In this document: in pieces, positions 37,401 through 45,439 of the stretch | How the letters are laid out: the number at the start of each line of letters is the position of its first letter | How positions within the stretch are numbered: the first letter of the stretch is position 1 | Origin: Salinarimonas ramus | Lineage (GTDB): Bacteria; Pseudomonadota; Alphaproteobacteria; Rhizobiales; Beijerinckiaceae | Reading direction: 5' to 3' | Assembly: GCF_014645695.1 (NCBI RefSeq) | Contig: NZ_BMMF01000007.1 | Coordinates: forward strand, 214,715-278,714 | DNA length: 64,000 bases | Position numbers and translations under genes: made by a program | The notes under the pieces: model-generated | Databases searched by the model: none | The model's input: the letters and a program-made list of their open reading frames with translations, nothing else | Told to the model about the DNA's origin: nothing

Positions 37401-38753
37401 GGCGGGGACATCAAGGCGAGCTTCATCGCCGCCGCCCGCCGCGCCGCGCAATCCGCCGCCGCCGAGGCCGCCGCCGTGCAGCGCGACGCGCCGCAGGCCG
37501 ATGGACAGGGGGGCTCGCCCGCCGGTCTCGCCGCGCGCATGAAGAGCGTGCTCGAGCGCCGTCGCAAGCCGCTCCTCCTGGGCCTCGCCGCCATCGTGCT
37601 CGCCATCGGCGCGCTGCAGGTCTCCTCGATGCTCCAGCGCGGCGAAGCGCCGGTCTCCGTCGCGGAGCCTCGGGCCTCGATCGAGGCGCCGGCCGTTCCG
37701 GGCGCGCCCGGGATCGCGGCCGACGCGCCCGCGTCCGACCCCGCGCCCATCGAGGCCGCGCCCCTCCAGGCCGGGCCGACGACCACGCAGACGATCCCGC
37801 CGGGAGCGAACGCGGACGCTCCGCGTCCGACCATGCCCTCCTTCATGGGGCTGCCGGCCTCGCCGCTCTCCTCGGGCATACCCGCGAGCGACCTGGTCAT
37901 CCCCGGCCCTTCATCGGACGCCGGCGGCGAGGTGCTCCTGCCTCCGCGCCGCGACGAGGCGACGGCCTTCGCCGCACGCGTGGTGCCGGGCGCGGGCGCC
38001 GCGGCCGAGCCGGCCGTGATCCCCGCCGGACCCGTCTCGCCCCTCGTCGCGGGCCTCGACGTCCCGGCCTCCGCCGCGCCGGCGCGCCTGCGCAACGCGG
38101 CGCTCGCCGGTGACGAGGCGGCGATCTTCGAGCTCGCCGCGCGCCTCTCGGAAGGCCGCGACGCCATGCGCGACCCGGCGCTCGCCGCGATCCTGTTCGA
38201 GCGGCTGGCGGAGAACGGCCTCGTTCCGGCGCAGTACCGGATCGGCCAGATCTACGACAAGGGCGTGGGCGTCGCCCGCGACCCGGCGGCCGCGGAGGTC
38301 TGGTATCGCCGCGCGGCGGAGAGCGGCAACGTCACCGCCATGCACAATCTCGCCGTCCTCCTCGCCGAGGGCGCGGTCGGCGGTGCGCCGGACTATACCG
38401 GCGCCATCGGCTGGTTCCGGCGCGCGGCGGAGCACGGCGTGCGCGACAGCCAGTACAATCTCGCCGTCCTCCTCGCCCGCGGGCTGGGCGCGCCGCAGGA
38501 CATCCCGGCCTCCTACACCTGGTTCGCCATCGCGGCGGCGCAGGGCGATTCGGACGCGGGCGTGCGCATGGAGGAGCTCGCGCAGCGCCTCGACGAGCCT
38601 GCGCGGGTCCTCGCCCGCTCCGCGGCGGACGCCTGGCGGCCGGAAACGCCGGATTCCGACGCGAACGAGGTTGCCATGCCCGCGCATGGATGGAACGATC
38701 GTGCGGCTTTCCTGCCCGATCGTCGCGGCACCGCGTCGCGCCTGGCGGGGTGA
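34461..38753 (+). CDS. PodJ-like polarity / Sel1-repeat protein with long coiled coil
   Basis: A 1430-residue protein. Residues 1-~60 (GLDGLDPDVRDAAREAARRAGMSLDEWLS) match the conserved N-terminal helix of rhizobial PodJ-like localisation factors. Residues ~110-870 are heptad-rich coiled coil with recurring patterns such as ALEDILRSLSRETSQ, QIEGLAGSAAKLE and RLDKIDERLE. Residues ~870-1030 are Ala/Pro/Lys-rich and disordered. One membrane segment follows at ~1035-1053 (PLLLGLAAIVLAIGALQVSSM). The periplasmic part has a Pro-rich linker and four Sel1 repeats (~1230-1400: AQYRIGQIYDKGVGVARDPAAA, AMHNLAVLLAEGAVGG, SQYNLAVLLARGLGAPQDIPA). This is the architecture of Caulobacter PodJ, but no terminal peptidoglycan-binding domain is seen. 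A role in pole-specific assembly is inferred. Confidence 0.82.
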   Translation: MRQNVSHSAPWGLDGLDPDVRDAAREAARRAGMSLDEWLSVAIADRASRAYQDAPVRRRTAQPAPQAPAQAAPQGGYDELDGVASRLGKITRGGSSAQSAHAAQPAQAQARVQSSTRNLDQVIASLTAEQDRRARESAAKTAEALDSVARWIERAEDRMAESSRSAAERQDRTAGVLSEALGLMTRRLDDIERRVADGHQPSMNAALKAVEKVEQHLAKLETRRREENAAERDRDAARDAAIDAKIEGALRGFEQRIATISERIAEANAAPRGRRGLSVRDELKEAVAEIRSRQQALEDPQSAPAPALAARFAPRPDDAPRQDDATRADAARVEAVVQRLGRSHSEILEGLRADISKLAGQLDSVRSTPDEPVPGVDAVREELYQLRETVSGLATRGEVGALEDILRSLSRETSQALIQAKLGQAGGPDAAAMSATLGRLETEMRRLSDEVARNAPHGLVSAVEALSHKVDLIADSGTDAQTIQALGGEVSELRALLGEIAEPTRVADLAEQVAEMSRQIERIGRAQVDPIEFAGVRAAVEDIREHLTSPREEGDREAIAALGGRIDTLADKLESVTGLLSRADIGALAQQIEGLAGSAAKLERAGSVAAPVDLGPIASQIEALGARLDALAADRPAVDVSPVARQIEMLEERLGSRQEAFAPAALVARLDVMAEKLDGLRDAKPAEPPLDIDGLMRRLDKIDERLESPRDADRLKPLEAMLAGLAAKLEEPQREGSDALEGLERQISEIAARLERGRDPDPALATLERAMGDLMAQVDGLKEGLGNGAREPAPSALDDGALSDLVRTIEGLKTSQAEADRRSRDTLTAVHGTLEALVGRLATLEAGGAARDPRPRKQAAEAPARRPNLDKEPAAAKFDAAPAKVDAEGEASAKRGFDLSAFRSTAPRTPEPDPAPREAAPRETALPLGETDTAAAALLGEMDAATNAALDDILLEPGSGRPQPAKGRKGRAAAPAEDAEGGDIKASFIAAARRAAQSAAAEAAAVQRDAPQADGQGGSPAGLAARMKSVLERRRKPLLLGLAAIVLAIGALQVSSMLQRGEAPVSVAEPRASIEAPAVPGAPGIAADAPASDPAPIEAAPLQAGPTTTQTIPPGANADAPRPTMPSFMGLPASPLSSGIPASDLVIPGPSSDAGGEVLLPPRRDEATAFAARVVPGAGAAAEPAVIPAGPVSPLVAGLDVPASAAPARLRNAALAGDEAAIFELAARLSEGRDAMRDPALAAILFERLAENGLVPAQYRIGQIYDKGVGVARDPAAAEVWYRRAAESGNVTAMHNLAVLLAEGAVGGAPDYTGAIGWFRRAAEHGVRDSQYNLAVLLARGLGAPQDIPASYTWFAIAAAQGDSDAGVRMEELAQRLDEPARVLARSAADAWRPETPDSDANEVAMPAHGWNDRAAFLPDRRGTASRLAG

Positions 38754-38890
38754 TCCGACGGATCGTCCGCACGAGCGGCCACAAGGCCGTCACGGATGAC
38801 GGGCAGGAAGAGGTCCGCGGCTTCTCGCGCCGCGGGCCTTGTCGTATCGCGTGAGCGTCGGAGCCGCGGCTCCGGCACGAGGGACCGTCC

Positions 38891-39829
38891 GTGTCGATCT
38901 ACCTGCCAGTCGCCGAGATGACGGTGAGCCTCTTCACCATCCTGGGGCTGGGCGCGGCGGTGGGCTTCATCTCCGGCCTCTTCGGCATCGGCGGCGGCTT
39001 CCTGATGACGCCGCTGCTGATCTTCCTCGGCATCCCTCCGGCCGTCGCCGTGGCGACGCAGACGGCGCAGATCGTCGCCTCCTCCACGACGAGCGGCCTC
39101 GCCGCCCTGCGCCGGCGCGCGATCGACCTGAAGCTCGGCGGCGTCCTCGTCGCAGGCGGTCTCGTCGGCACGGCGCTCGGCGTCTGGCTGTTCGCGGCGG
39201 CGCGACGGGCGGGCCAGCTCGACCTCCTCATCGTCGTCTCCTACGTGACGCTGTTCACCGTCGTCGGATCGCTGATGCTGCGCGAGAGCATCCGCGAGTT
39301 CCTGCAATCGCGCAAAGGCAAGCCGCGGCCGCGTCGGCGGGCGGGCGAGCACCCGGCCTATCTCGGCCTGCCGCTGCGCATGCGCTTCCCGCGCTCGAAG
39401 CTCTACGTGAGCGTGATCCCGCTGTGGGGCATCGCCATGTTCATCGGCTTCGCGGGCGCCATGCTGGGCATCGGCGGCGGCTTCATCCTGGTGCCGGCGC
39501 TGCTCTATATGTTCAAGGTGCCGACGAACATCGTCGTGGGCACCTCCCAGTTCCAGATCCTGTGCACCACCCTCGCCGCCCTCGTCCTGCACGCCGTGGC
39601 GAACCAGGCGGTCGACCTCGTGCTGGCTTTGATGCTCATCGTCGGCGGCGTGTTCGGCGCGCAGTTCGGCGCGCGCGCGAGCGCGAACCTGCGCGCGGAC
39701 GTCTTCCGCTTCCTGCTCGCGCTCCTCATCCTCGGGGTGGGCCTGCGCTTCGCCGTCGAGCTCGTGGTGCAGCCCGACGAGCTGTTCTCGCTCTCGATCA
39801 CGCAGGTCGGCGCGGAGGCGGTGGAATGA
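38891..39829 (+). CDS. sulfite exporter TauE/SafE family protein
   Basis: A 312-residue membrane protein with about eight helices and the duplicated family signature: GLGAAVGFISGLFGIGGGFLMTP in the first half and GFAGAMLGIGGGFILVP in the second. Members export sulfite, sulfoacetate or related organosulfur anions. The next gene (TIGR02186) overlaps its stop, and this pair is a recurring alphaproteobacterial unit. The start at 38891 (MSIYLPVAEMTVSLFTILG) lies just before the first helix. Confidence 0.92.
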   Translation: MSIYLPVAEMTVSLFTILGLGAAVGFISGLFGIGGGFLMTPLLIFLGIPPAVAVATQTAQIVASSTTSGLAALRRRAIDLKLGGVLVAGGLVGTALGVWLFAAARRAGQLDLLIVVSYVTLFTVVGSLMLRESIREFLQSRKGKPRPRRRAGEHPAYLGLPLRMRFPRSKLYVSVIPLWGIAMFIGFAGAMLGIGGGFILVPALLYMFKVPTNIVVGTSQFQILCTTLAALVLHAVANQAVDLVLALMLIVGGVFGAQFGARASANLRADVFRFLLALLILGVGLRFAVELVVQPDELFSLSITQVGAEAVE

Positions 39830-40620
39830 TCCGCTCTCTCGCCCTCCTCCCCGCCCTCCTCCCCGCCCTCCTCCTCGTGCTCGCGAGCGCCGTCCTCGGC
39901 ACGGGCGCGCGGGCCGAATCTCTCGTCACCTCGCTGTCGAGCCACCAGGTGGCGATCACCTCGAACTATACGGGCTCGCAGGTCGTGCTCTTCGGCGCCG
40001 TGCGGCGGGACGCGCAGACGATCTCGCGCACCGGGCCCTACCAGGCCGCAGTGATCGTGCGCGGGCCGATGCAGACGGTGACCGTGCGCCTGCGCGAGGA
40101 GCGCGGCTTCCTCTGGATCAACGGCGAGCAGCAGAAATTCGCCAACGTCCCCGCCTTCTACGCCGCCCTCACCTCCGCGCCCCTCGACGAGATCGCGGCC
40201 CCGGCCCTGCGGGACCGGCTGGCGGTGGGGCTCGACGGCCTCGGGCGCGATATCGGCGACACGGTCGCGCGCGGCGGGCGCGAGGCGACCTTCCGCGAGG
40301 CGCTGGTGCGGCTGAAGCGGCGGCTGGGCCTCTACGTCGAGAGCGACCGCGGCGTGACCTTCATGACGCCCGAGATCTTCCGCTCCGCCATCGTCCTGCC
40401 GGCGGATTCCCCGCCGGGCAATTACGAGGTCGAGGTGATGCTCTTCGCCGACGGCTCGCTGCTGGCCGTCGACCGGACGAATTTCGAGCTCGTGAAGATC
40501 GGCTTCGAGCAGCGGATCACGGCGCTCGCCGAGAACCAGTCCCTCGTCTACGGGCTGGGCACCGCCGGCACGGCGATCTTCCTCGGCTGGCTCGCGAGCG
40601 TGGTCTTCCGCCGCGACTGA
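39826..40620 (+). CDS. TIGR02186 family membrane-anchored protein, TauE/SafE partner
   Basis: 264 residues. A signal peptide (residues 1-~30, LALLPALLPALLLVLASAVLG) leads to an extracytoplasmic domain beginning ESLVTSLSSHQVAITSNYTGSQVVLFGAV, with VIVRGPMQTVTVRLREERGFLWIN, the TIGR02186 signature. It ends with a C-terminal membrane helix (LVYGLGTAGTAIFLGWLASVVFRRD). ATGA overlap with the TauE/SafE gene indicates coupling. It is probably an accessory periplasmic subunit of the exporter; its exact role is not known. Confidence 0.9.
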   Translation: MIRSLALLPALLPALLLVLASAVLGTGARAESLVTSLSSHQVAITSNYTGSQVVLFGAVRRDAQTISRTGPYQAAVIVRGPMQTVTVRLREERGFLWINGEQQKFANVPAFYAALTSAPLDEIAAPALRDRLAVGLDGLGRDIGDTVARGGREATFREALVRLKRRLGLYVESDRGVTFMTPEIFRSAIVLPADSPPGNYEVEVMLFADGSLLAVDRTNFELVKIGFEQRITALAENQSLVYGLGTAGTAIFLGWLASVVFRRD

Positions 40621-40673
40621 GGGCCACGCCTTCCGTTAAGTCGGCCGCAAGGCGTCGGTGAGACGCTGGTCGC

Positions 40674-42092
40674 ATGTCCGCCAGCCTCGCCCCCGCCGAC
40701 GAGCCTCTCGCGCCCTCTGTCGCGTCCGAGCCGCTCGCGCTCCCCGCCCTGCCGGAGGCCGAGGCCGGCGAGCTCGCCCTCGCCGACGTGCTCGGCGCGC
40801 TCTCGCACGCCCTCGACATCACCGAGGGGCAGCCCCCCGGACACGCGTTGCGCTGCGCCTACATCGCCCACGAGATCGGCTGCCGGCTCGGGCTCCATGC
40901 CGCTACGGCATCCGACCTGTTCTACGCGGTCCTGCTCAAGGACCTCGGCTGCTCGTCCAACGCGGCGCGGATCTGCGCGCTCTACCTCACCGACGATCGC
41001 ACCTTCAAGCACGACTTCAAGCTCGTGGGCGACAGCCTGCCCCAGGCGCTGCGCTTCGTCCTCGACCATACCGGGCTCGGACACGGGCTCGCGGCGCGCT
41101 TCTCGGCGGTGATCGAGATCGTCCGCAACGGCGGCGAGATCGCCCGCGAGCTCATCGAGACCCGCTGCGAGCGCGGCGCCGGGATCGCGCGGGCGATGGG
41201 CTTCTCGGAGACCGTGGCGCGCGGCATCCGCGACCTCGACGAGCATTGGGACGGCGGCGGGCGCCCGCGCGGCATATCGGGCGAGGCGATCGCGCTGCCA
41301 GCGCGCGTCGCGCTCCTCGCGCAGGTCGCCGACGTCTTCCGTTCCGCCCGGGGCGGCGCGGCGGCGCTGAAGGAGGTGCGCGAGCGCGCCGGCACCTGGT
41401 TCGATCCGCGGATCGTCGAGGCCTTCGCCGACGCCGCCGCCGCGCCCGGCTTCTGGGAGGCGCTCGCCGCGACCGATCTGGAGGCGACGGTCCTCGCGCT
41501 CCCGCCGGCGCGGGACGTGCGGCGTCTCGACGGCGACGGGCTCGACCGCGTCGCCAACGCCTTCGCCCAGGTGATCGACGCCAAGAGCCCCTACACCGCC
41601 GGCCATTCCGAGCGCGTCGCCTTCTTCGCGGGCCTCGTCGCGGAGGAGATCGGCTTCCCGCCGATCCGGCGCGCCTGGCTCGGGCGCGCCGCGCTCCTCC
41701 ACGACATCGGCAAGCTCGGCGTCTCGAACGCGATCCTCGACAAGCCCGGCAAGCTCGACGACGTCGAATGGGTCGCCATGCGCAACCATGCCCGCGACAG
41801 CGAGCTGATCCTGGCGCGCATCGGCGCCTTCGGCGACCTCGCCCGCATCGCCGGCGCGCATCACGAGCGCCTCGACGGCCGCGGCTATCCCTACGGCCTG
41901 CGCGACCCGCAGATCGGGCTCGACACGCGCATCCTCTCGGTGGCGGACGTGTTCGACGCGCTCACCGCCGACCGGCCCTATCGCGCGGGCATGCCCGTGG
42001 AGAAGGCGCTCTCGATCCTGCACGCGGACAGCGGCAGCGCGCTCGACGGCGATTGCGTGGCTGCTCTGGAGCGGGCGCTGGCGCGCCTGTGA
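40674..42092 (+). CDS. HD-GYP domain protein (c-di-GMP phosphodiesterase type) with degenerate N-terminal HD half
   Basis: 472 residues. The C-terminal ~180 residues are a complete HD-GYP domain: HSERVAFFAG, LLHDIGKLGV (His-Asp at ~343-344), RNHARDSELI, AHHERLDGRGYPYGL (~395-408) and LSVADVFDALTADRPYR. Such domains hydrolyse cyclic di-GMP. The N-terminal half (GHALRCAYIAHEIGCRLGL, YAVLLKDLGCSSNAARI, HWDGGGRPRGISGEAI) looks like a second HD domain in which the His-Asp pair has become Lys-Asp, so it is probably inactive and structural. No receiver or membrane segment is present. Single gene. Confidence 0.9.
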   Translation: MSASLAPADEPLAPSVASEPLALPALPEAEAGELALADVLGALSHALDITEGQPPGHALRCAYIAHEIGCRLGLHAATASDLFYAVLLKDLGCSSNAARICALYLTDDRTFKHDFKLVGDSLPQALRFVLDHTGLGHGLAARFSAVIEIVRNGGEIARELIETRCERGAGIARAMGFSETVARGIRDLDEHWDGGGRPRGISGEAIALPARVALLAQVADVFRSARGGAAALKEVRERAGTWFDPRIVEAFADAAAAPGFWEALAATDLEATVLALPPARDVRRLDGDGLDRVANAFAQVIDAKSPYTAGHSERVAFFAGLVAEEIGFPPIRRAWLGRAALLHDIGKLGVSNAILDKPGKLDDVEWVAMRNHARDSELILARIGAFGDLARIAGAHHERLDGRGYPYGLRDPQIGLDTRILSVADVFDALTADRPYRAGMPVEKALSILHADSGSALDGDCVAALERALARL

Positions 42093-42179
42093 GCTTGCAA
42101 GCGCGGCCACGGGCGTTATGTCTGGCCGGCCGGGCGCGCGCTCGGCGCCTCCCCTCCAGAGCCGCGAGCCCGCACCCGC

Positions 42180-42629
42180 ATGAAAGCCGACGCGTCCATC
42201 CCGCCCGTCCCGCTCGTCCTCGGGGCCGCGGGGCTGATCCCGTTCTACGTGCCGGCCGTGGCGCTCCTCGCGGGTGCCGATCTCGGCTGGGGCGCGGACG
42301 CGCTCGGGCTCGCCCTCGCGGCCTACGGGGCGCTGATCCTCTCCTTCCTGGGCGGCATCCGCTGGGGCATCGCGGTAGCGATGGAGGAGCAGGACGCCGC
42401 CCGGCGCGAATACGTCATCTCCGTCGTGCCCTCGCTCCTCGCCTTCGCGGCGCTGGCGCTGCCCGGCGAAGCGCGGCTTTGGACCCTGTGCGGCCTGCAC
42501 GTGGCGCTCGGCCTCCTGGATTACGGCCTCGTCTGCCGCGAGGAGGCGCCGGAATGGTTCGGGCGCCTGCGCCTCGCCCTCGCCGGCGCCGCCGCCCTGG
42601 CGCTGGCGCTCGGCGCCATCGGGCTCTGA
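42180..42629 (+). CDS. DUF3429 family membrane protein
   Basis: A 149-residue protein with five hydrophobic helices. The first segments read PLVLGAAGLIPFYVPAVALL and LALAAYGALILSFLGGIRWGIAV, the conserved DUF3429 core (SFLGGIRWG). The family is common in alphaproteobacteria and its function is unknown. The start at 42180 is directly before the first helix. It stands alone between the HD-GYP and PRC-barrel genes. Confidence 0.9.
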   Translation: MKADASIPPVPLVLGAAGLIPFYVPAVALLAGADLGWGADALGLALAAYGALILSFLGGIRWGIAVAMEEQDAARREYVISVVPSLLAFAALALPGEARLWTLCGLHVALGLLDYGLVCREEAPEWFGRLRLALAGAAALALALGAIGL

Positions 42630-42707
42630 GCCGCGTCGACGCGCCCGGGAACGCTCGGCGCCTCTCGCGCATCCCCTCGTGAGCCGAAAGCCACGATGGA
42701 GTGATGA

Positions 42708-43226
42708 ATGCGCAAGACCAGAACAGCCAACCTCACGGCCGCCCTCGTCGCGGCCGCCTGCCTCTCCGCCGCGCCCGCCCTCGCCCAGCAGGGGAGCGGC
42801 CCCGTCACCGGCGAGCCCGTCGAGACCTTGGGCAACCGCCTCCTCCCCGTGCCCGGCCCGGAGGATCGCGAATTCCTGGTCTCGAACCTCGAAGGCGCGC
42901 CCGTCGCGCTCGGCGACGACAGCCGCGTCGGCACCGTGCAGGACGTGGTGGTGGGGCTCGAGGAGCAGCGCAGCCTCGTCGTCGCCTACGACGATCGCCT
43001 CGGCGGGCGCACCGTGCTCTTGCCGCTCTCGGAGGTGATCGTGCGCAACGACCGCCTCATCGCGGCCTACACGCTCAACCAGCTGCGCGCGCTGCCGACG
43101 CTCAACGACTACGAAGCGGCGAACCTCTCCCCCATCGCCGAGGACGTCGCCATCCGCCTGCGCCGCTCGGACCTCGACTTTCCCGAGACGGAAGGCGCAC
43201 GGGAGTACGACCCGACGGAGAACTGA
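42708..43226 (+). CDS. PRC-barrel domain protein with signal peptide
   Basis: 172 residues. A signal peptide is at residues ~1-26 (ANLTAALVAAACLSAAPALAQ). The PRC-barrel lies at ~60-130: FLVSNLEGAPVALGDDSRVGTVQDVVVGLEEQ in pieces, then AYDDRLGGRTVLLPLSEV and NDRLIAAYTLNQL. The C-terminus is acidic. PRC-barrel domains occur in photosynthetic reaction centres, RimM and many small envelope proteins; this secreted version is common in Hyphomicrobiales and has no assigned function. No obvious operon. Confidence 0.85.
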   Translation: MRKTRTANLTAALVAAACLSAAPALAQQGSGPVTGEPVETLGNRLLPVPGPEDREFLVSNLEGAPVALGDDSRVGTVQDVVVGLEEQRSLVVAYDDRLGGRTVLLPLSEVIVRNDRLIAAYTLNQLRALPTLNDYEAANLSPIAEDVAIRLRRSDLDFPETEGAREYDPTEN

Positions 43227-43448
43227 CGGAGGTCCGCCCCGGCGCGGAGAAAGCCGGCGCCTTCGCAGGGGGCTTTCGGAGGAATCGTCCGACGTCTTGC
43301 ACATCGTCGAGCCGCGTGCATACTGGGTTGCGTGACCGCGCGCCATCCACGAAGACGCGGCCCCCTCGACGATGCGGCCGACGGCGCCCCGGCCGCGGCC
43401 CTCCCCGCGGACCATCCCGGCCCCGACGACCCGAAAGCGAGGCGCTCC

Positions 43449-44879
43449 ATGTCGCTCCTCATCCGCGCCCGCGGCGCGTCCGCCCCCCGTGCGGGGGACG
43501 CGACGACGGCGCTCGTCCTCGCATTGGCCGGCTTCATCGTCAATTTCGACATCACCGCCGTCGTCGTCGCCATGCCGGCGATCAGGGCGGATCTCGGGCT
43601 CGACGTCTCGGGCTTCGCCTGGGTGATGGACGCCTACAGCCTCGCCTTCGTCGTGCTGCTGTCGAGCGCGGGCGCCCTTGCGGACCGCTACGGGCGACGA
43701 CGCGTGCTGCTCGCGGGCAATCTCGTCTTCGCGCTGGCCTCGCTGGCCTGCGGACTCGCGACCGACGCCGTCACGCTCTACGCCGCACGCGCCGCGCAGG
43801 GCGTCGGCTCCGCGTTCGTCATCTGCGGCTGCCTCGCCCTTCTCTCCGAGCGCTTCCACGAGCCGGCGACGCGCGGACGCGCCTTCGCGCTCCTCGGGAC
43901 CGTCACGGGCCTCGCCGTCGCGACGGGCCCGGCGGGCGGCGGCCTCATCGCGGAATATCTCGGCTGGCGCTGGGTGTTCCTGATCAACATCCCCATCTGC
44001 CTGTTCATCGCGCTCGCCGTCCCGCGCGTCGCGGCAGAGAGCCGCAATCCGGCGGCGCGCTCCATCGATTATGCGGGCGTCGTCGCCCTCTCGCTCGCGC
44101 TGACGAGCTTCGTCTGGTTTCTCCTGCACGGCACGGAGATCGCGGGCGTCACCATTCCGGTCGCGCTGGCGGTCGCCATCGTCCTCGGCGCCTGCGTCGC
44201 CTTCGTCCTCACGCAGATTCTGGGATCCGAGCCGATGCTCGAGCTCTCGCTGATGCGCGATCCGGCCTTCCTCGGCATATGCCTCGTGCCCGTCGCGCTC
44301 TCGATCGGGTACTGGTCCATCCTCGTCTACCTGCCGCTCTTCCTCGAGGAGGGCGCCGGGCTCTCGCGCGCGGCGATCTCGTGGCTGATGCTCGCTGCGA
44401 CGTTGCCGATGCTGCTCCTGCCTTTCCTCGGCGCGCGCCTCCTCGTCGCGACGGGTGCGCGGACGTTCTTCGCGGCGGGGCTCGCGATCGTGGCTTTCGG
44501 CTGCCTCGTCCTCGCCTGGGCGGCCGCGGCGCAGGGCTCGATGGCGCTCGCGCTCACCGGCATGCTCGCCTGTGGCGCGGCTGCGGCGGCGCTGAACACG
44601 CAGGTCTCCAGCGTCATCATGACCTTCGCCCCGCGCGAGCGGGCCGGCATGGTCTCGGCCATCGCCACGATCCTGCGCCAGAGCAGCTTCGCGGCGGGCA
44701 TCGCGCTGCTGGGCGCGTCGCTGGCGCGATCGGGCGACGCGACGACGCTCGCCGACCCGAGCCGCTTCGTCGCCCTCTTCCTCGTCGCCGGCACGACCAC
44801 CCTCGTGGGCGCCGCAGCGGTGGCGATTCTGCTGCCGCGGGCGGGCGGGGAGAAGGAGGTGGAGCGGGGTGGCGCGTGA
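43449..44879 (+). CDS. MFS multidrug transporter, DHA2 (14-TM, EmrB-like)
   Basis: 476 residues with 14 predicted helices. Motif A appears as GALADRYGRRRVLLAGN after helix 2, with NFDITAVVVAMPAI at helix 1 and the motif C type GPAGGGLIAEYLGWRWVFLINIP after helix 5. This is the drug:H+ antiporter-2 (EmrB/QacA) pattern. A GTG start at 43332 would add 39 Arg/Pro-rich residues; the ATG at 43449 with GAGG upstream is preferred. No EmrA-like membrane-fusion gene or TetR regulator is adjacent, so it probably works alone. Confidence 0.88.
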   Translation: MSLLIRARGASAPRAGDATTALVLALAGFIVNFDITAVVVAMPAIRADLGLDVSGFAWVMDAYSLAFVVLLSSAGALADRYGRRRVLLAGNLVFALASLACGLATDAVTLYAARAAQGVGSAFVICGCLALLSERFHEPATRGRAFALLGTVTGLAVATGPAGGGLIAEYLGWRWVFLINIPICLFIALAVPRVAAESRNPAARSIDYAGVVALSLALTSFVWFLLHGTEIAGVTIPVALAVAIVLGACVAFVLTQILGSEPMLELSLMRDPAFLGICLVPVALSIGYWSILVYLPLFLEEGAGLSRAAISWLMLAATLPMLLLPFLGARLLVATGARTFFAAGLAIVAFGCLVLAWAAAAQGSMALALTGMLACGAAAAALNTQVSSVIMTFAPRERAGMVSAIATILRQSSFAAGIALLGASLARSGDATTLADPSRFVALFLVAGTTTLVGAAAVAILLPRAGGEKEVERGGA

Positions 44880-44960
44880 GACCGCTCGGACGAGCGCGCG
44901 TTTCGGTCCGCGAAACTGTCCACGGGTGGTGGGGTCGAAGTGTCTGATGATAGGAGTGTT

Positions 44961-45037
44961 TGGTCGGAGTGGCAGGATTCGAACCTGCGACCCCCTCGTC
45001 CCGAACGAGGTGCGCTACCAGGCTGCGCTACACTCCG
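44961..45037 (-). tRNA. tRNA-Pro(CGG)
   Basis: 77 nt on the minus strand with encoded CCA. The acceptor is CGGAGTG/CACTCCG with discriminator A, the T-arm carries GGTTCGAATCC, and the anticodon stem CCTCG/CGAGG surrounds loop TTCGGGA, giving anticodon CGG. It is the last backbone gene before the tRNA-Gln integration site, divergent from it. Confidence 0.95.
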
Positions 45038-45217
45038 GTCCCCTGGTGAGGCCGGTGATATAGCGGGAGGGTTCGCCGGGTGCAAGCGCTGTTTCGCGGG
45101 TGCGAGGAGATTTCTGCGGGCGGGTGCGTCGCGGGCGAGATCGCGTCCGAAAGGCGTTGCCTCGGGCGGGAACCCGCACTATGGTCCGCCTCCGCCGCGC
45201 GGGGTGACCCGCGGGAT

Positions 45218-45292
45218 TGGGGCGTAGCCAAGCGGTAAGGCAGCGGTTTTTGGTACCGCCATTCCCAGGTTCGAATCCTGGCGCCCCAGCCA
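45218..45292 (+). tRNA. tRNA-Gln(TTG), probable integration site of the downstream island
   Basis: 75 nt with encoded CCA: acceptor TGGGGCG/CGCCCCA, discriminator G, T-arm GGTTCGAATCC. The anticodon stem GCGGT/ACCGC encloses TTTTGGT, giving anticodon TTG. A tyrosine recombinase gene starts 148 bases downstream on the same strand, the usual arrangement for islands inserted in a tRNA 3' end. I did not find a second copy of the tRNA 3' end between here and position 64000. Confidence 0.95.
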
Positions 45293-45439
45293 ATCCTACC
45301 CAAGTCCCTGAACCAGCAGGCTTATCTCGCCGGCTGGGTACGTCGTGCCCCGATCGGGGCACAGGACCGGGACACGGGGGTGGGACACGGGCCGGAACGA
45401 GGCCCCGCAACCTCCCCGCACAGGCGGAGGTTCGGCGAG

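Noticed and set aside
34476..37451. 991-codon minus-strand frame
   Set aside because: Antisense to the coiled-coil region of the PodJ-like gene, a mirror of its repetitive codons.
43332..43448. N-terminal extension of the MFS pump from a GTG at 43332
   Set aside because: The 39 extra residues are Arg/Pro-rich, and a better ribosome site precedes the ATG at 43449.
40548..44129. 1193-codon minus-strand frame
   Set aside because: Spans several real plus-strand genes and their gaps; no recognisable protein features.
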